A stretch of 64,000 nt of DNA, from positions 124,001 through 188,000 of the forward strand of contig JALRMH010000032.1 of NCBI GenBank assembly GCA_026119935.1, given 5' to 3'. This stretch comes from Endothia cerciana (lineage: Eukaryota > Ascomycota > Sordariomycetes > Diaporthales > Cryphonectriaceae). The notes under the pieces are model-generated. The model had not been told where the DNA came from. It searched no databases and worked only from the letters and a program-made list of their open reading frames with translations. This document shows, one piece after another, positions 24,600 to 34,691 of the stretch (position 1 is its first letter; each line of letters opens with the position of its first letter). Both the position numbers and the translations under genes were made by a program.

Positions 24600-25010
24600 A
24601 TGCTAGCTACTCTTCTACGGCCTTCTGATCTAATATACCTTGGGACTCTCGCAGACTAAGTGGCCCTGTAGCTAGTATGCGTGTTTTTTGGCTCTTCGAC
24701 GTCTGCTTAGAGCTGCATTAGACTTATTCAGTGTTGAGATCTCTGTGCGCAGAAGAGCCACTTGGTATATCAGCGCTATAGCACCCTTAGCCAACTGATC
24801 TATAGCTTTAAGCAATATAGTAGGGGAGCTATGTTGATGGTCTTGGATACGAGCTTTAATAAGCTCTTCCTCAGAGTTAGCTTCTATAGCATTATATAGT
24901 GTTGTGTAAGAGCTGTGTGTTTCACCTAAGAATCATAGCAAGGGAGCCAGTCGCTCAAGGACAGCGTCACGCTCTAATGAAGGTAGGTGGATATGCTTGG
25001 AGTGAAAGGG
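24600..25010 (-). mobile_element. pogo/Fot1-type transposase, 3' end only (relic)
   Basis: Minus-strand translation from about 24990 downward gives the characteristic C-terminal tail of fungal pogo/Fot1-class DDE transposases: an acidic start ('EANSEEELIKARIQ'), 'SSPTILLKAIDQLAKGA', 'QVALLRTEISTLNKSNAAL' and the basic box 'SRRRRAKK', followed by a TAG within the tail and then 'LQG'. A TGA interrupts the frame further upstream near 24925. No N-terminal or DDE catalytic part and no terminal inverted repeats were found around it, so this is a truncated, inactive fragment. Confidence 0.7.
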
Positions 25011-25395
25011 ACTCTGAAGACTTTCTTAGTACTTGAGTCCTCTTATGATAACTGATATAACGAGAGGGGCGGGGTTAGACGTTGGTACTCTAGTGTATCG
25101 ATCCGTTCCCAATCAAGCGTCAGGGCCAGAGTTTCACTCAACCGCGAGTGACTGGACCACAAAGTTCCTGTACCTGCAGACGGGGCCGACTAAGAACAGG
25201 GACACTCCGCACCCTAAGTTTCACTGGCCAGAGGCATCTTAACCAGTGATTTCCCATCGCCTCATCACGCCGGCTAGTATTTCACTCGGTCTATCCCCCT
25301 CCCCCCTCTTTCTTCCTGTATGTGTTCATGACAATTGTGCCTCCGTGACCCCTTCCCCCTCTGAAAGGAGGCCTGGCCATGGAAACACCCATCCG

Positions 25396-25767
25396 TCAAT
25401 CGTAGCGTTGCCGTCCCAACCGATTCCGCCGCCTCTGGTATTCCAGGAGAATGTACGAGGCCAAGAACCCAGCCATGATGAACGTAGAGACGATGTCCCA
25501 AACATGGTATTCCTTTTCGCGTTGGTACCTCTCATAGGCACGATGTAATTGGGAAAGCTGGGTTATCAAGCAGAATGCCAGGAGGAAACGTATGCCTTTG
25601 AGGTCTCGAGCCTGCGGGTCATTGCCTGGTGACCCGCGACGTTCCTCGGCATGTTTTTCTGTATGATGTCAGCATGTAGCGGCCTGGCAGGATTCAACAT
25701 GTGGTCTCTGACCGCCGAGGTCTGGCTCGTCGACATGGTGAGGGGCCATATGATCAGCTGCGCGCAT
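25396..25767 (-). CDS. Small two-TM membrane protein, hypothetical
   Basis: Hand-built model: exons 25767-25713 and 25658-25396, 54-nt intron (donor GTCAGA, branch CTGAC, acceptor ACAG), 105 aa. Support comes from an 87-codon open frame with no stop from the acceptor to the TGA at 25398-25396 that translates to a sensible membrane protein: a charged stretch 'RDLK', hydrophobic 'GIRFLLAFCLITQLSQL', a charged loop 'RAYERYQREKEYHVWD', a second hydrophobic stretch 'IVSTFIMAGFLASYILL', and a basic C-terminus 'EYQRRRNRLGRQRYD'. The first exon and ATG are the weak part; the frame is also open further upstream without an ATG, so another 5' exon may exist. No family recognised. Confidence 0.42.
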
Positions 25768-26191
25768 CGGTCCTCCCAGTCGCGCGAAGAATATCAAATG
25801 GGCGAGGATGACCGGATTCCCTCCTCTGAGAAAGGGGTTCAAATATTCCTCAGGATACCTCGTAGTATGAATAATAAGCCTAGGGCTAGGTTTGGTAGAA
25901 AACGGCAAAAAAAAAAAAAATACAGAGGCACGCTGAACGGGAATTCATTCAGATGAGATGAGGTCAATCGATACCTACCCCTCGCCTAATAATACCAGGG
26001 TCCCCGCAAATTTTGTAAACGAAAGGACAGCAGATAGCTTAAGTGGGCCATTTAGGATTTGAATGAAGTAATTGTTGCACGCGATGTTAACTCGTGTATT
26101 AATTATACATGGACAATTGATTGTTGCTAGCTAGCGATACCTCGAAATGACGACTTGAGGCGGTTTTGGTACTTCCCCGAATAATAGTCCG
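25768..26191. other. Intergenic
   Basis: A+T-rich with a poly-A run (about 25907-25920). Nothing else seen. Confidence 0.4.
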
Positions 26192-26569
26192 TCATTCACG
26201 GAGGGCCTCCGCCAGTTTATGAGCGGTGCTGTGCGTGAACTTCTCGGGGATAAGCTCCTACACCGGCATAACCGCGGTACTAACGAGCCATCTGTACTTT
26301 TCAGCCAGCGCGGCCAAACCCTGCACAAACTCAGGGTTGATGTCGGTTGCGTGTATGTTGATGCTTGGCGGAGGCAGGCCCATGATGGTCTTGGTAACCG
26401 CCCCGGGACCGCATGCATTGTTATGGATTACGTCGCCCTGGATGAAAGGACTGATCAAGCCGAGGCTCAACTTGATGACCTGTTCGCTGGCATCGCCCTG
26501 GTGCTCGGCCAGGTGCTCGGCCAGGTGCTCGGCCAGGTGCTCGGCCAGGTGCTCTCGGCTTGGAACTGT
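26192..26569 (-). pseudogene. SAM-dependent methyltransferase fragment, broken
   Basis: The minus strand encodes the core of a class I SAM-binding fold: motif I 'VIHNNACGPGAVTKTIM' and motif II 'INIHATDINPEFVQG', then 'AALAEKYRW' and 'STAVMPV'. The next codon is TAG (26260-26258) where relatives continue with a Glu-containing segment, after which 'KFTHS' and 23 further residues lead to a TGA at 26194-26192. Nothing like the C-terminal half of a methyltransferase follows. Upstream, the frame enters a (AEHL)n tract made by a 12-bp tandem repeat and has no convincing start. A CAG-to-TAG change would explain the stop and is of the C-to-T kind. I infer a truncated pseudogene; fungal relatives are often secondary-metabolite methyltransferases. 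Confidence 0.62.
26501..26554. repeat. 12-bp tandem repeat, 4.5 perfect copies
   Basis: Unit GTGCTCGGCCAG repeated four times exactly (26501-26548) plus six more bases. Because the unit is a multiple of three it stays in frame; on the minus strand it encodes repeated Ala-Glu-His-Leu inside the methyltransferase relic, and Trp-Pro-Ser-Thr in another frame. Identical copies point to recent expansion. Confidence 0.9.
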
Positions 26570-28051
26570 GTGATCTGCTTGGGCCGGAACCGACTGTACG
26601 GTATTTCTAGGTTGGCAATGGACTCCAAAAGATGAGTAAGGGTTATGAGAGCACTTGGAACTAGTATGAAAAGGCAGTAATAGCTAGACAGATTGAGAAC
26701 CATGAAGCGAGTGGGCGGACGGACGGAAGTTGGTTGAAGTCTTTAGAGTCTAGTAGCTCAGCCTTTCTTTCTTACACATCACCCAATGGTCCCTACCAAG
26801 GTTGGTCAGTGCAACGGCTCGGCAGCCTCTGCCTGTTAGGTGAGTAGATCCGGAGTAGCCGAGGTGATGTTTCCACCTGTTGCATGTGGTGGAAGTGAGC
26901 ATTGATGTGACTAGGGTCAGCCAAAGACAGAATACAGTCAGCCGAGCAATGCAAGGCTTAGTTAGGTAAGTGGCCTGTAGATTACGACGAGGACAAAGTA
27001 ATTGAATAGATCACCGCCCTAGATCTAGATACCTGAGAACATGTGGTGTCTAGGTAATGTATCCGCTCAGAATGAATTCTAAGACTAGGTGGTATGGTCG
27101 GATTCGCGGACAGAGGCAAAACCAACTCACAGGGACAGAAATGTCTACACTTAATAGAGGAATGATGAATAGAATAGGCAGAGTCAATAGTAGTGAGCAT
27201 GTTGTATTATAGGCCAGCCGGGAGAATTTCTTAGGTCTGTCAAATGTTCGGTCCACCGGGGGTATGGGCAGCGATACGGCATATGGAGCCTTCAGTCGTG
27301 AGATCAAGAAACTACTGATGTTCGAGAGCATTCCGTTGCCAAACAACTTGATGCCATTCGGCTGCGTCGGCTGCGGCTGGAACGGAAGGGATCCTTGCTA
27401 GAATAATGTGTGGGTCTCCCAAATGGAAGTGGTTAGGAGCGAGGCACTGCGGAGCAGCATCACTTAAGACACATCTCACACTATGGAACTACGGAGGCCT
27501 TTGCTGCATCCGGCTGGGGTCTTTGTTGACGGATTGTACTTGACCGGGGAAAGAAGCCAGATGGTCTGTCGTCGTACATGTCTAGATCATGGGCGATCTG
27601 ATGTTCTCGGGCCTCAAAAGGCACTGTCATGGTTCGGTGTGATGCTCGATACTGTGCATCCCTACCTAGGTCAAGTTGACGCGATTGAGGAGTCGGCCTC
27701 CCGGAGAGTTATACTATGTAGAAGTGGCATATGCAGACGGGGACGGAGGAATATTGATGAGAGCACTAATTGGTCCCGGCGCCCGACGGAAATAAAAGTT
27801 TCTGCTTTTCGGAAATCCAAGGCTGTCAAGGTGCGGACACTAACCCCTTCCAGTGCAGTTAAGAATTCATCCGAACCGGAGGCTCTTCGGGCGTTGTACG
27901 GTGATAATGCACTCGGATGAATTCGTAAGCGGGTGGGTCTCTCATCGTGATCTTAGGACCTCCTTAGGATGGCATGGGACAGAGCTGCTGCCCGAGTCTT
28001 GTGCGTAGATATGAGGGTAGAGTCTACGACTTGGGCAGAGCAGAGGATGGG
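26570..28051. other. Intergenic
   Basis: No gene is called in about 1.5 kb. Plus-strand frame 27483-27920 and minus-strand frame 27346-27050 are open but show no domain, splice signals or family match I recognise. The right end is the aldo-keto reductase promoter. Confidence 0.4.
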
Positions 28052-28060
28052 TATATATAT
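28052..28060 (+). promoter_or_regulatory. TATA-like box upstream of aldo-keto reductase
   Basis: An alternating TATATATAT run about 145 bp before the ATG at 28205. Position and sequence fit a fungal core promoter TATA element; not proven. Confidence 0.35.
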
Positions 28061-28204
28061 ACCAACAAAAACCCCAGGTCTGAGATCGGATCAGTAGCTG
28101 GACAGGGACAGACAGCATCTATCCTCTCAAGCTCGTGTAAAAGGCCAGAGCACTTCACCAGGAGTTTTGTTCAAATTCTCTCTTGTGTTATCACGCGGAC
28201 GACC

Positions 28205-29273
28205 ATGACTACAACCAAGTTGGTTTTCGGTGCGGGCGGCTTCGTCAAAGACAATGGCTACAAAACAGCAGAGGACATCAAACCGATGCTGGAAGCCCTG
28301 GAAGGGTACGGATCTCTGATCAGGGAACTCGACACCGCCGCCATCTACGGGGACTCTGAGAAGTATCTGGGCCAGGTCAAGGCCGCATCGCAGTTCACCA
28401 TCCACACGAAGGCGCCGGGCATGATCGGCCCTACGCCATCAACAAAAGACGAGATCATTTCCCAGGGAAAGGAAAGCCTACGCAGGCTTGGGGTGGACCA
28501 GGTATGCTGTCGTCCCGAGGCCTGACCGAGGCCTGCTGTCGAGCACAGCTGACACATGCTGAAAATAGGTCGACATCTACTTCATCCACGGTCCCGATCC
28601 CCGCGTTCCCGTGGAAGAAACACTTGCTGGGATCGACGCCCTCTACAAATCTGGCGCCTTCAAACGCTTCGGCCTCTCCAACTACAGCCCGGAACAGGTG
28701 GAAGAGGTCATACGCGTCTGCACTGAGCATGGTTACGTGCTGCCATCAGCTTACCAGGGCAATTACAACGCGGTAGCACGCCTCTCGGAGGACAAGCTGA
28801 TCCCCCTCCTCCGCCGGTACGAGATCCCGTTCTATGCGTACAGCCCTATCGCCGGTGGCTTCCTGGCCAAGACGTCCGAGCCGTTCAGGCAGCGCGCCCT
28901 GAAGGGCCGCTGGGACCACGACACCGTCTTGGGGAAGATATACTACACCATGTACGGCGACAGGCCCGCGCTCCTCGACGCGCTGGACCGATGGAACGAG
29001 ATCGCCGCGGCGGAGGGTATCCCGGCCTCAGAGTTGGCGTATCGATGGGTGGTCTACAGCTCCGTACTGGACGGGTCGCGAGGTGACGCCGTGATCATCG
29101 GCTCGAGAAATGTCGAGCAGTTCCAGGAGACAATGGCGGGGATCCAGAAAGGTCCCCTGGGCCCGGAGGCTCAGTCCAAGATCGAGGCCCTGTGGGGGCC
29201 TCTTAAGGAGCACTCCCTACTCACCAACATGGAGGCCTTTGAGAAGGTGCTGGCGGCTTCAACGCAGGAATAG
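28205..29273 (+). CDS. Aldo-keto reductase (AKR, YakC/pyridoxal-reductase-like)
   Basis: Exons 28205-28501 and 28569-29273, 67-nt intron, 333 aa. NADPH-dependent cytosolic reductase of aldehydes/ketones with a TIM-barrel fold. The catalytic tetrad is present: D43 and Y48 in 'ELDTAAIYGDSE', K69 in 'FTIHTKAPG', and H106 in 'DIYFIHGPDP'. Downstream family features are 'RFGLSNYSPEQVEEV', 'SAYQGNYNAV' and the C-terminal cofactor-binding 'VIIGSRNVEQFQE'. Closest by pattern to fungal aflatoxin-B1-aldehyde-reductase-like AKRs, but substrate is unknown. The start at 28205 is the ATG directly before the first beta-strand; an upstream frame is open but carries no family sequence. It lies near the methyltransferase relic, which might be remains of an old metabolic cluster. 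Confidence 0.9.
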
Positions 29274-29470
29274 GCGCGGTTGGGCGTGGGCTGACTGATC
29301 ACCTTACGTCAAGTATAAGTAATGCGAATGTTTCTATATATAGATGTTTCGATAGAATGCCATTGCACCATCAAACACAGACACATACACCATATCTCAT
29401 ACAATTTCGATTATCATCTAGTTGCCTAGCATGCTTCATATGAGTCACTTAGTCGTCTGTCACGGCTTGC

Positions 29471-32400
29471 CTAGAGCAGTAACACCATGGACAGCGTCAC
29501 AGCGGCAATCAAGACAGTGCTCGCGCGGCCAGCGCTCATTCTGCCCCCCTGACCTGTGTGAGTGCCGCCGCCGGCCGTTCCATAGCCTGTGTTACCTGTG
29601 CCAACAATGATTGCAAACTCTGCGACTGATGCCCCCACTCCATCATCCCCAGACTCCTGGTTGCCCCAGATAGATAACGTAGCATACCGCCCAGCATACA
29701 CCGGCGCACCCAGCGTGACATTTGTGGTGTTGCTTGCATAGGGCTGTATCAGGCTTGCAGCCGCGGCGTCATACGGGCTGCTGATCTCAACGCTGTCGCT
29801 GCTCGTGGCATTGGCGACGCCTTCTCCCTGTGCAGTGGTGGTGGTGGTGGTGGTGGTGGTGGTGGTGCTGTTCGAAAATGTGACACTATACCCCTGGGGT
29901 GGCGCCTGTGCCCAGTCGAACCTGAAGCCGGAGACGAGCTGGCCCTGGGCCTCGGCCCCGAGGTCCACAGTCACGCTGCTCGTGACGTTGGCCTGCACCG
30001 GTTGCCACTTGGTGGAGACAGCCCCGTCGTTTGCGGCGAAGGGGAACTGGCCGGGCTCGAAGTCGTTTGCGCTGGCCGCCGGGACGCACTGCGCGATGTT
30101 CCCGGCCCAGGTCTTGACGGAGCCGATATGGCGGTTGGCTATCACGATAGCCTCCCCGGATGCGGCGAGCTGGTAGGCCACGGTTGTCGAGTTGCTCCCG
30201 ATTGTGACGGGAATGGAGGCGTTCAGGTACGCCGGGTTGGCGCTCGCGAGGTTCCTCCCGGGGATGCGCTGGATGGTGGTGTGCGTCGCGTTGGAGGTTG
30301 CGTTGATCGGGTGGCCCTGCCAGTAGAACGTACGATAGTCCAGGCGCGGGATCTGCGGCGGCAGGGACGGGTCGACGTTCACGGCGTCGAGGCGGAGGCG
30401 GAGGCCGAGGTAGCCGAAGATCGCGACGCGGTTGGCACCGCCCATGCCCGTCAGGAATGGGTACGCCGGGTGCGTCCCGCCGTTGAGGGTATAGTCGTCT
30501 ATCAGCTGCTCGGAGTATTGGAACCAAGGGGCACGGACATAGGGGTGGGATGAATAAACATCGTAGGTGTATGCAGAGCAGCCCGAGGGGGAGTACGCGT
30601 TTGCCACGATGCTGAACACCCCGTATGTCATGCCAGGCCCAACGTCGGATTGCTTGCCCGCGTAGTAGTCCAGATCCGAGAGCGAATACTGGTTTGGATA
30701 ATCCAGAAAGTCATCGACAAGGACGACATCGGCTTGTTTAACAGCTGTGGGAAGTTAGGAGGTCTGCTAAATATACTATGAAGTCGGTAAACTCAAAGGT
30801 TCCTTACAGATGGAGCCGTTCATCGTGGTGTACTCCAGGATGAGACCAGCTGCGTCGTTAACGGGTATTTCCATACTGGTGGACCTGTTGGCTGCCAGAC
30901 TGTTCTCCTGTAGGCCAAGGATTGTGCGGAATGTGTTGGTTGTCTCGAGGTGAGTCTTGATCAGCGCCATTGTATACCCTGGATTGTCTACGTTGTTCGC
31001 ATACTCATCCTGAAGCTACCGTCAGCTGGTCACTATATATTCACGAGGTGGAATAAATAAATACCGGATCAGTTGCGTTTGTGAGGGTATATGTTCCTGT
31101 AGACTCGTTCAGGCTGACAAGCTCCGAATAGAACGTGGCGATGGCGTCGTAGATGGGAAAGTAATCCTCCTGGAAAGTATCAGCATCTCCGGAGACGACG
31201 TAATAATTATATAGTTCGAGCCCGATGTCGCCGTTGATATGATATTCGTAGTCCTGGAATATCCAGATTAATACCGCAGGCCTAGTTAGAGATCAGCGAA
31301 GGGAGAGCCTCACGAAGCAGGGGCCTGTCCCCGTGCAGTTGCCGAAGCGCCCTGATGTCCATGGGAACACGGCCCCGGACCCCGAAAATTTCCCGGTCTC
31401 GTTCTGGGAAGACGAAAATGCCATCTTGACGTTCAGCTGAGCCTGAGGAAATAAGCGGGCCCGGTAATTGGCGCCGGCCGATGCGGCTTGGGGAAAGGCG
31501 ACGACGAGTCCCGAGGACATCCATATATCCGCATCCCAAAAGACAAGTCCCGCATCTACTTAATGTTAGAACAGTACTGCGCAGCCCGGGAATGGCGGCG
31601 CAAGCGGGAGAGGTGCTAAAAGCTAAACGGATTGCGCGGCACACCCTCAGACCATAGCAAGGGGTTATGTTCAGAAAAGAGGGAGAGCTACTTACAGCTA
31701 TCGGAACCTAGGCCACCGACAGAGATGCTATTGACGTTGAGCATGGAATTGTTACCGGCTGCAGCGATCGCATTACTGCCGACGGTGTTTTGGAGCAGTT
31801 GATAGGGACTAGTGATGGAGGTGATCTGCAGCTCGACGATGTACGGATCGCCCGAGAGAGTGCCGTTAACGAACGAGTAGTCGTCGACTGAGTCATCCGT
31901 CAGGATACTTGCCCACTCGGCGCTGTGGCTCGCCAATAGGCTGTCGAAACCCGAGCCTGCTGCTGAAGCTGAGGCGGCCCGAGCCACGGATTGAGGGTCC
32001 GCGAAGGCGTCCGTGGAGGCTCCTCCGATGTACTTTGTCAGTGTCGTGGTACTACCAGCGGCCAGGCCGACCTGCACGGACTGGGCGATTGAGGACTGGT
32101 TGGACCCGATGGATGGGCTACCCGTGATGGGCTGTGTTGACGAGATACCATCCCCTGACAAGGTTGAGTATATGTAGGCGGTCACGTTTGTGATGCCACT
32201 GGGGCGGACAGCTGACCAGATCGTCGCGTTCCCTGCCTCGGATCCCTTGTCCACAAAGTCTGTCCGCACGGCACAGTCCCCGTCCAGCACGTCGGTCACA
32301 GTGACGTTAGTATCGTCGGAGGCCCTTAGGCTGAGCTGCACCGCGGCCTGGTTGACGCTGAGCTTGGAGACGAACATCGTATACGAGACCGCAAGGGGGG

Positions 32401-33028
32401 ACCCGCCCTCGGGCGTCCAGGTATAATCCCATGATAGTACACCTGACTTGAAGTCCATTGCCGAACTAAAATTAGAGATCTGGGCGGCATCAACGGAGGC
32501 ATTAAGAACCTGGCCGTTGCTCGCCTCCACGGTCAGCCCGGCCCAGTGAGGGACTCCAGATACTATCGGTCGTCAGGTCAGCGCATGATGGACCTATCAC
32601 GGGACAACGCAGGGATTCCGGAAGGGGGTATGTCTTGTTCCGGGTGACCTACTGACGCTCTCCCCGCCATACTGATAGAGCCAGGGGAAATTACTCCCGT
32701 TGGTGGTGGGCTGGGAGTTCCAAAAGCCGCTGATCGTTGCGAATGTCTGCCTGCGGTTGTAAAGGGGCCATCCCGAGATCACATCGCCATCCACCGGAGA
32801 ATCGGCCTCGAAGAAGGGCCCCACAGCAGCCAGGTTAATCCCGAGGTAGCCATTCGCGAGGGACATGCGCGACTGGTAATGCCCCTGGTCAAGGCTCGTG
32901 GTCTCCAGGACCCAGTTCTCATTGTCCCAGGTGACACCCTCAAAGCGGGTGTCGTAGAAGTGTCCCGAGACAGAGGAAACGACGGCGGGGAAGAGGAGCA
33001 GCGACCTCCGAAAAGATAGTCTGCCCAT
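29471..33028 (-). CDS. Acid trehalase, GH65, probably GPI-anchored
   Basis: Exons 33028-32653, 32562-31696, 31555-31314, 31253-31065, 31009-30808, 30744-29471; 1049 aa. Extracellular or wall-bound enzyme splitting trehalose into two glucoses for carbon use. Signal peptide at about 1-22; GH65 N-terminal domain ('TSLDQGHYQSRMSLANGYLG', 'GWPLYNRRQTFATISGFW'), catalytic (alpha/alpha)6 barrel with 'YAGLVFWDADIWM' and the general-acid Glu E560 in 'DPDEYANNVDNPGYT' at the start of exon 5, 'YSSHPYVRAPWFQYSEQ', then a C-terminal F5/8-like sandwich. Many N-glycosylation sequons. A poly-Thr run comes from a (GGT)n array at about 29836-29868. The last 17 residues are hydrophobic and follow a small-residue region ('GQGGRMSAGRA'), the usual GPI signal pattern. 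Introns 55-140 nt, all GT-AG. Confidence 0.92.
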
Positions 33029-34691
33029 CGTCGCCGCTGAAGAGACGGCCGGACTGCTGAGAGGCTTGACGAGTCAGGTGGGCAGGTGTGAGAGCTGGTG
33101 TTTTATGCGAGCCACAGGTGCCTTCACCCGACAGCTGTTGCACGAGACTGAGACATGGGGGGCCGATTATTTAACTATCCCCCCATATATGGCCGAGAGG
33201 GATCATCATGACACGCTTCCCCCCTGCCACACGCGAGGACCGTCCATCAGTGAGGCCTTGTGGGGAGGAATCAGAAATGCCTCGACTCAGACTCTCGTGA
33301 CCGTTCCGGCCATGCCGCATTCAGATATGGGAGCCAGCCACATCCACGTCATTCCTGGAGTAAAATACCTGGCCGGTATCCCTGGGCAGCACGACTGGCC
33401 GGGAATAGGAAGCAAGGGGCCTTTTCTGCCCTGCAGCCAAGATCAATGAAACCGGGGCCGTGAATGTGGGGGTATGGGAGCTCCCCCGGATCCTTGGGAA
33501 TAAACGCATCTCGGTCCGACCTGGCGAAGACGGTCAGCTCACGGAGGGGAAAGCAGTTTAGCGCCGACTGCAAGCGTCGGCCGTGGAGATATTATCACCT
33601 CATCGAATCACGGTGGCATCTGCCGGATTCCGGTCTGAAGTTCTGCAGGTTAGGCTGGATGCCTCCATGATGCACACAGCGTGAAGCATCACTGTTCCCG
33701 AAGTCTAAAGACAACCTTAGGACGGAAATGCTATCGCGATAGACCATGGCATATCAAAGCTGAAGTGAGCAAGTGATATCGAAATCCCCAACACCCAATA
33801 TGACGGAGTCAGGTCGAGTTTCATGACTGCTGGCTCTGGCTCTTCCTCTTGTCCGCACTCTGCGTTGGGAGACGCGGTGAGGAAAGGAATTGTTGTCATT
33901 CACGCCTAAGCCGTACTATTCTTTGGTCGCGGACAAGTTGATCCGGTTGCCCACGCTACCATCGGGTACGAAGTAGTACGCGCATACAAGACTTATCAAC
34001 ATGCAGTTCACAACAATCGAATCATAATCTTGTAGGGTTCAGGAACTAATCAATTACACCTTGAGAAAACCCAATTGAACCTTGAACGAGGCTACATAAC
34101 CGAAATGCAGTAAGTAACACGAGTATGAAGGAACCCCCGAATGACACCCAGGCTGATATACGCGCTACGAATCTACAAAGGAGAGACTATCATGGGAACT
34201 CCAGCATAGACAACGCGGCCCTTGGGCGAGATCTCTTCGAATGCAAACATCGTGAGAAACCGGAATGTACGGCTGCAATGTATATCTGCTGGTACCGCTA
34301 TCGCGGGTCAATTTCTGGCCAGACGGACGGTACCTGAAGATCATTCCGCCATAAATGCAACCTGATTGGGCAGAGCGCCCTTGTGTCGCTTAAATTGTCG
34401 CCGATCTCGCTATAGTGGCTGATTATGACGTTGTTGCAGGATTCTGCGCAGGGGAACTGGGCAGGGTTGGTTTGGTTGGTTTTTTGGGGGGGGGGGCTTT
34501 TTTTTTGGAAGGTGGGGGGGGGGGGGCAGGCGTTGGGGCGCAGAGGACGTAAACAGCTACTGGCCACAGCCTCGAGGTCTCCTCCAACCTGTGACATGTG
34601 GCCGCTACATTTTCGACCCTGACCACTCGACGACAGGACCAGGCCAACCAACAGACCATCCCACGCCTGAAAACTCACAGATGCGCACACA
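33029..34691. other. Intergenic with poly-G/poly-T tracts
   Basis: Divergent promoter region between the trehalase (-) and the SWIM-RING gene (+). Open frames around 33066-33670 overlap in several phases and have no motif. Long homopolymers at 34486-34496 (G11), 34498-34506 (T9) and 34514-34526 (G13) lie about 170-200 bp before the SWIM-RING ATG. A CreA-like SYGGRG match (gtgggg) occurs near 33257. Confidence 0.45.

Noticed and set aside
26501..26554. Array considered as CRISPR-like
   Set aside because: Contiguous 12-bp tandem repeat without spacers in a eukaryotic genome.
27483..27920. 145-codon plus-strand frame
   Set aside because: No domain, odd composition, and no promoter or splice support.
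33066..33449. 127-codon frame upstream of the trehalase
   Set aside because: Lies in the promoter region, composition random, no family match.
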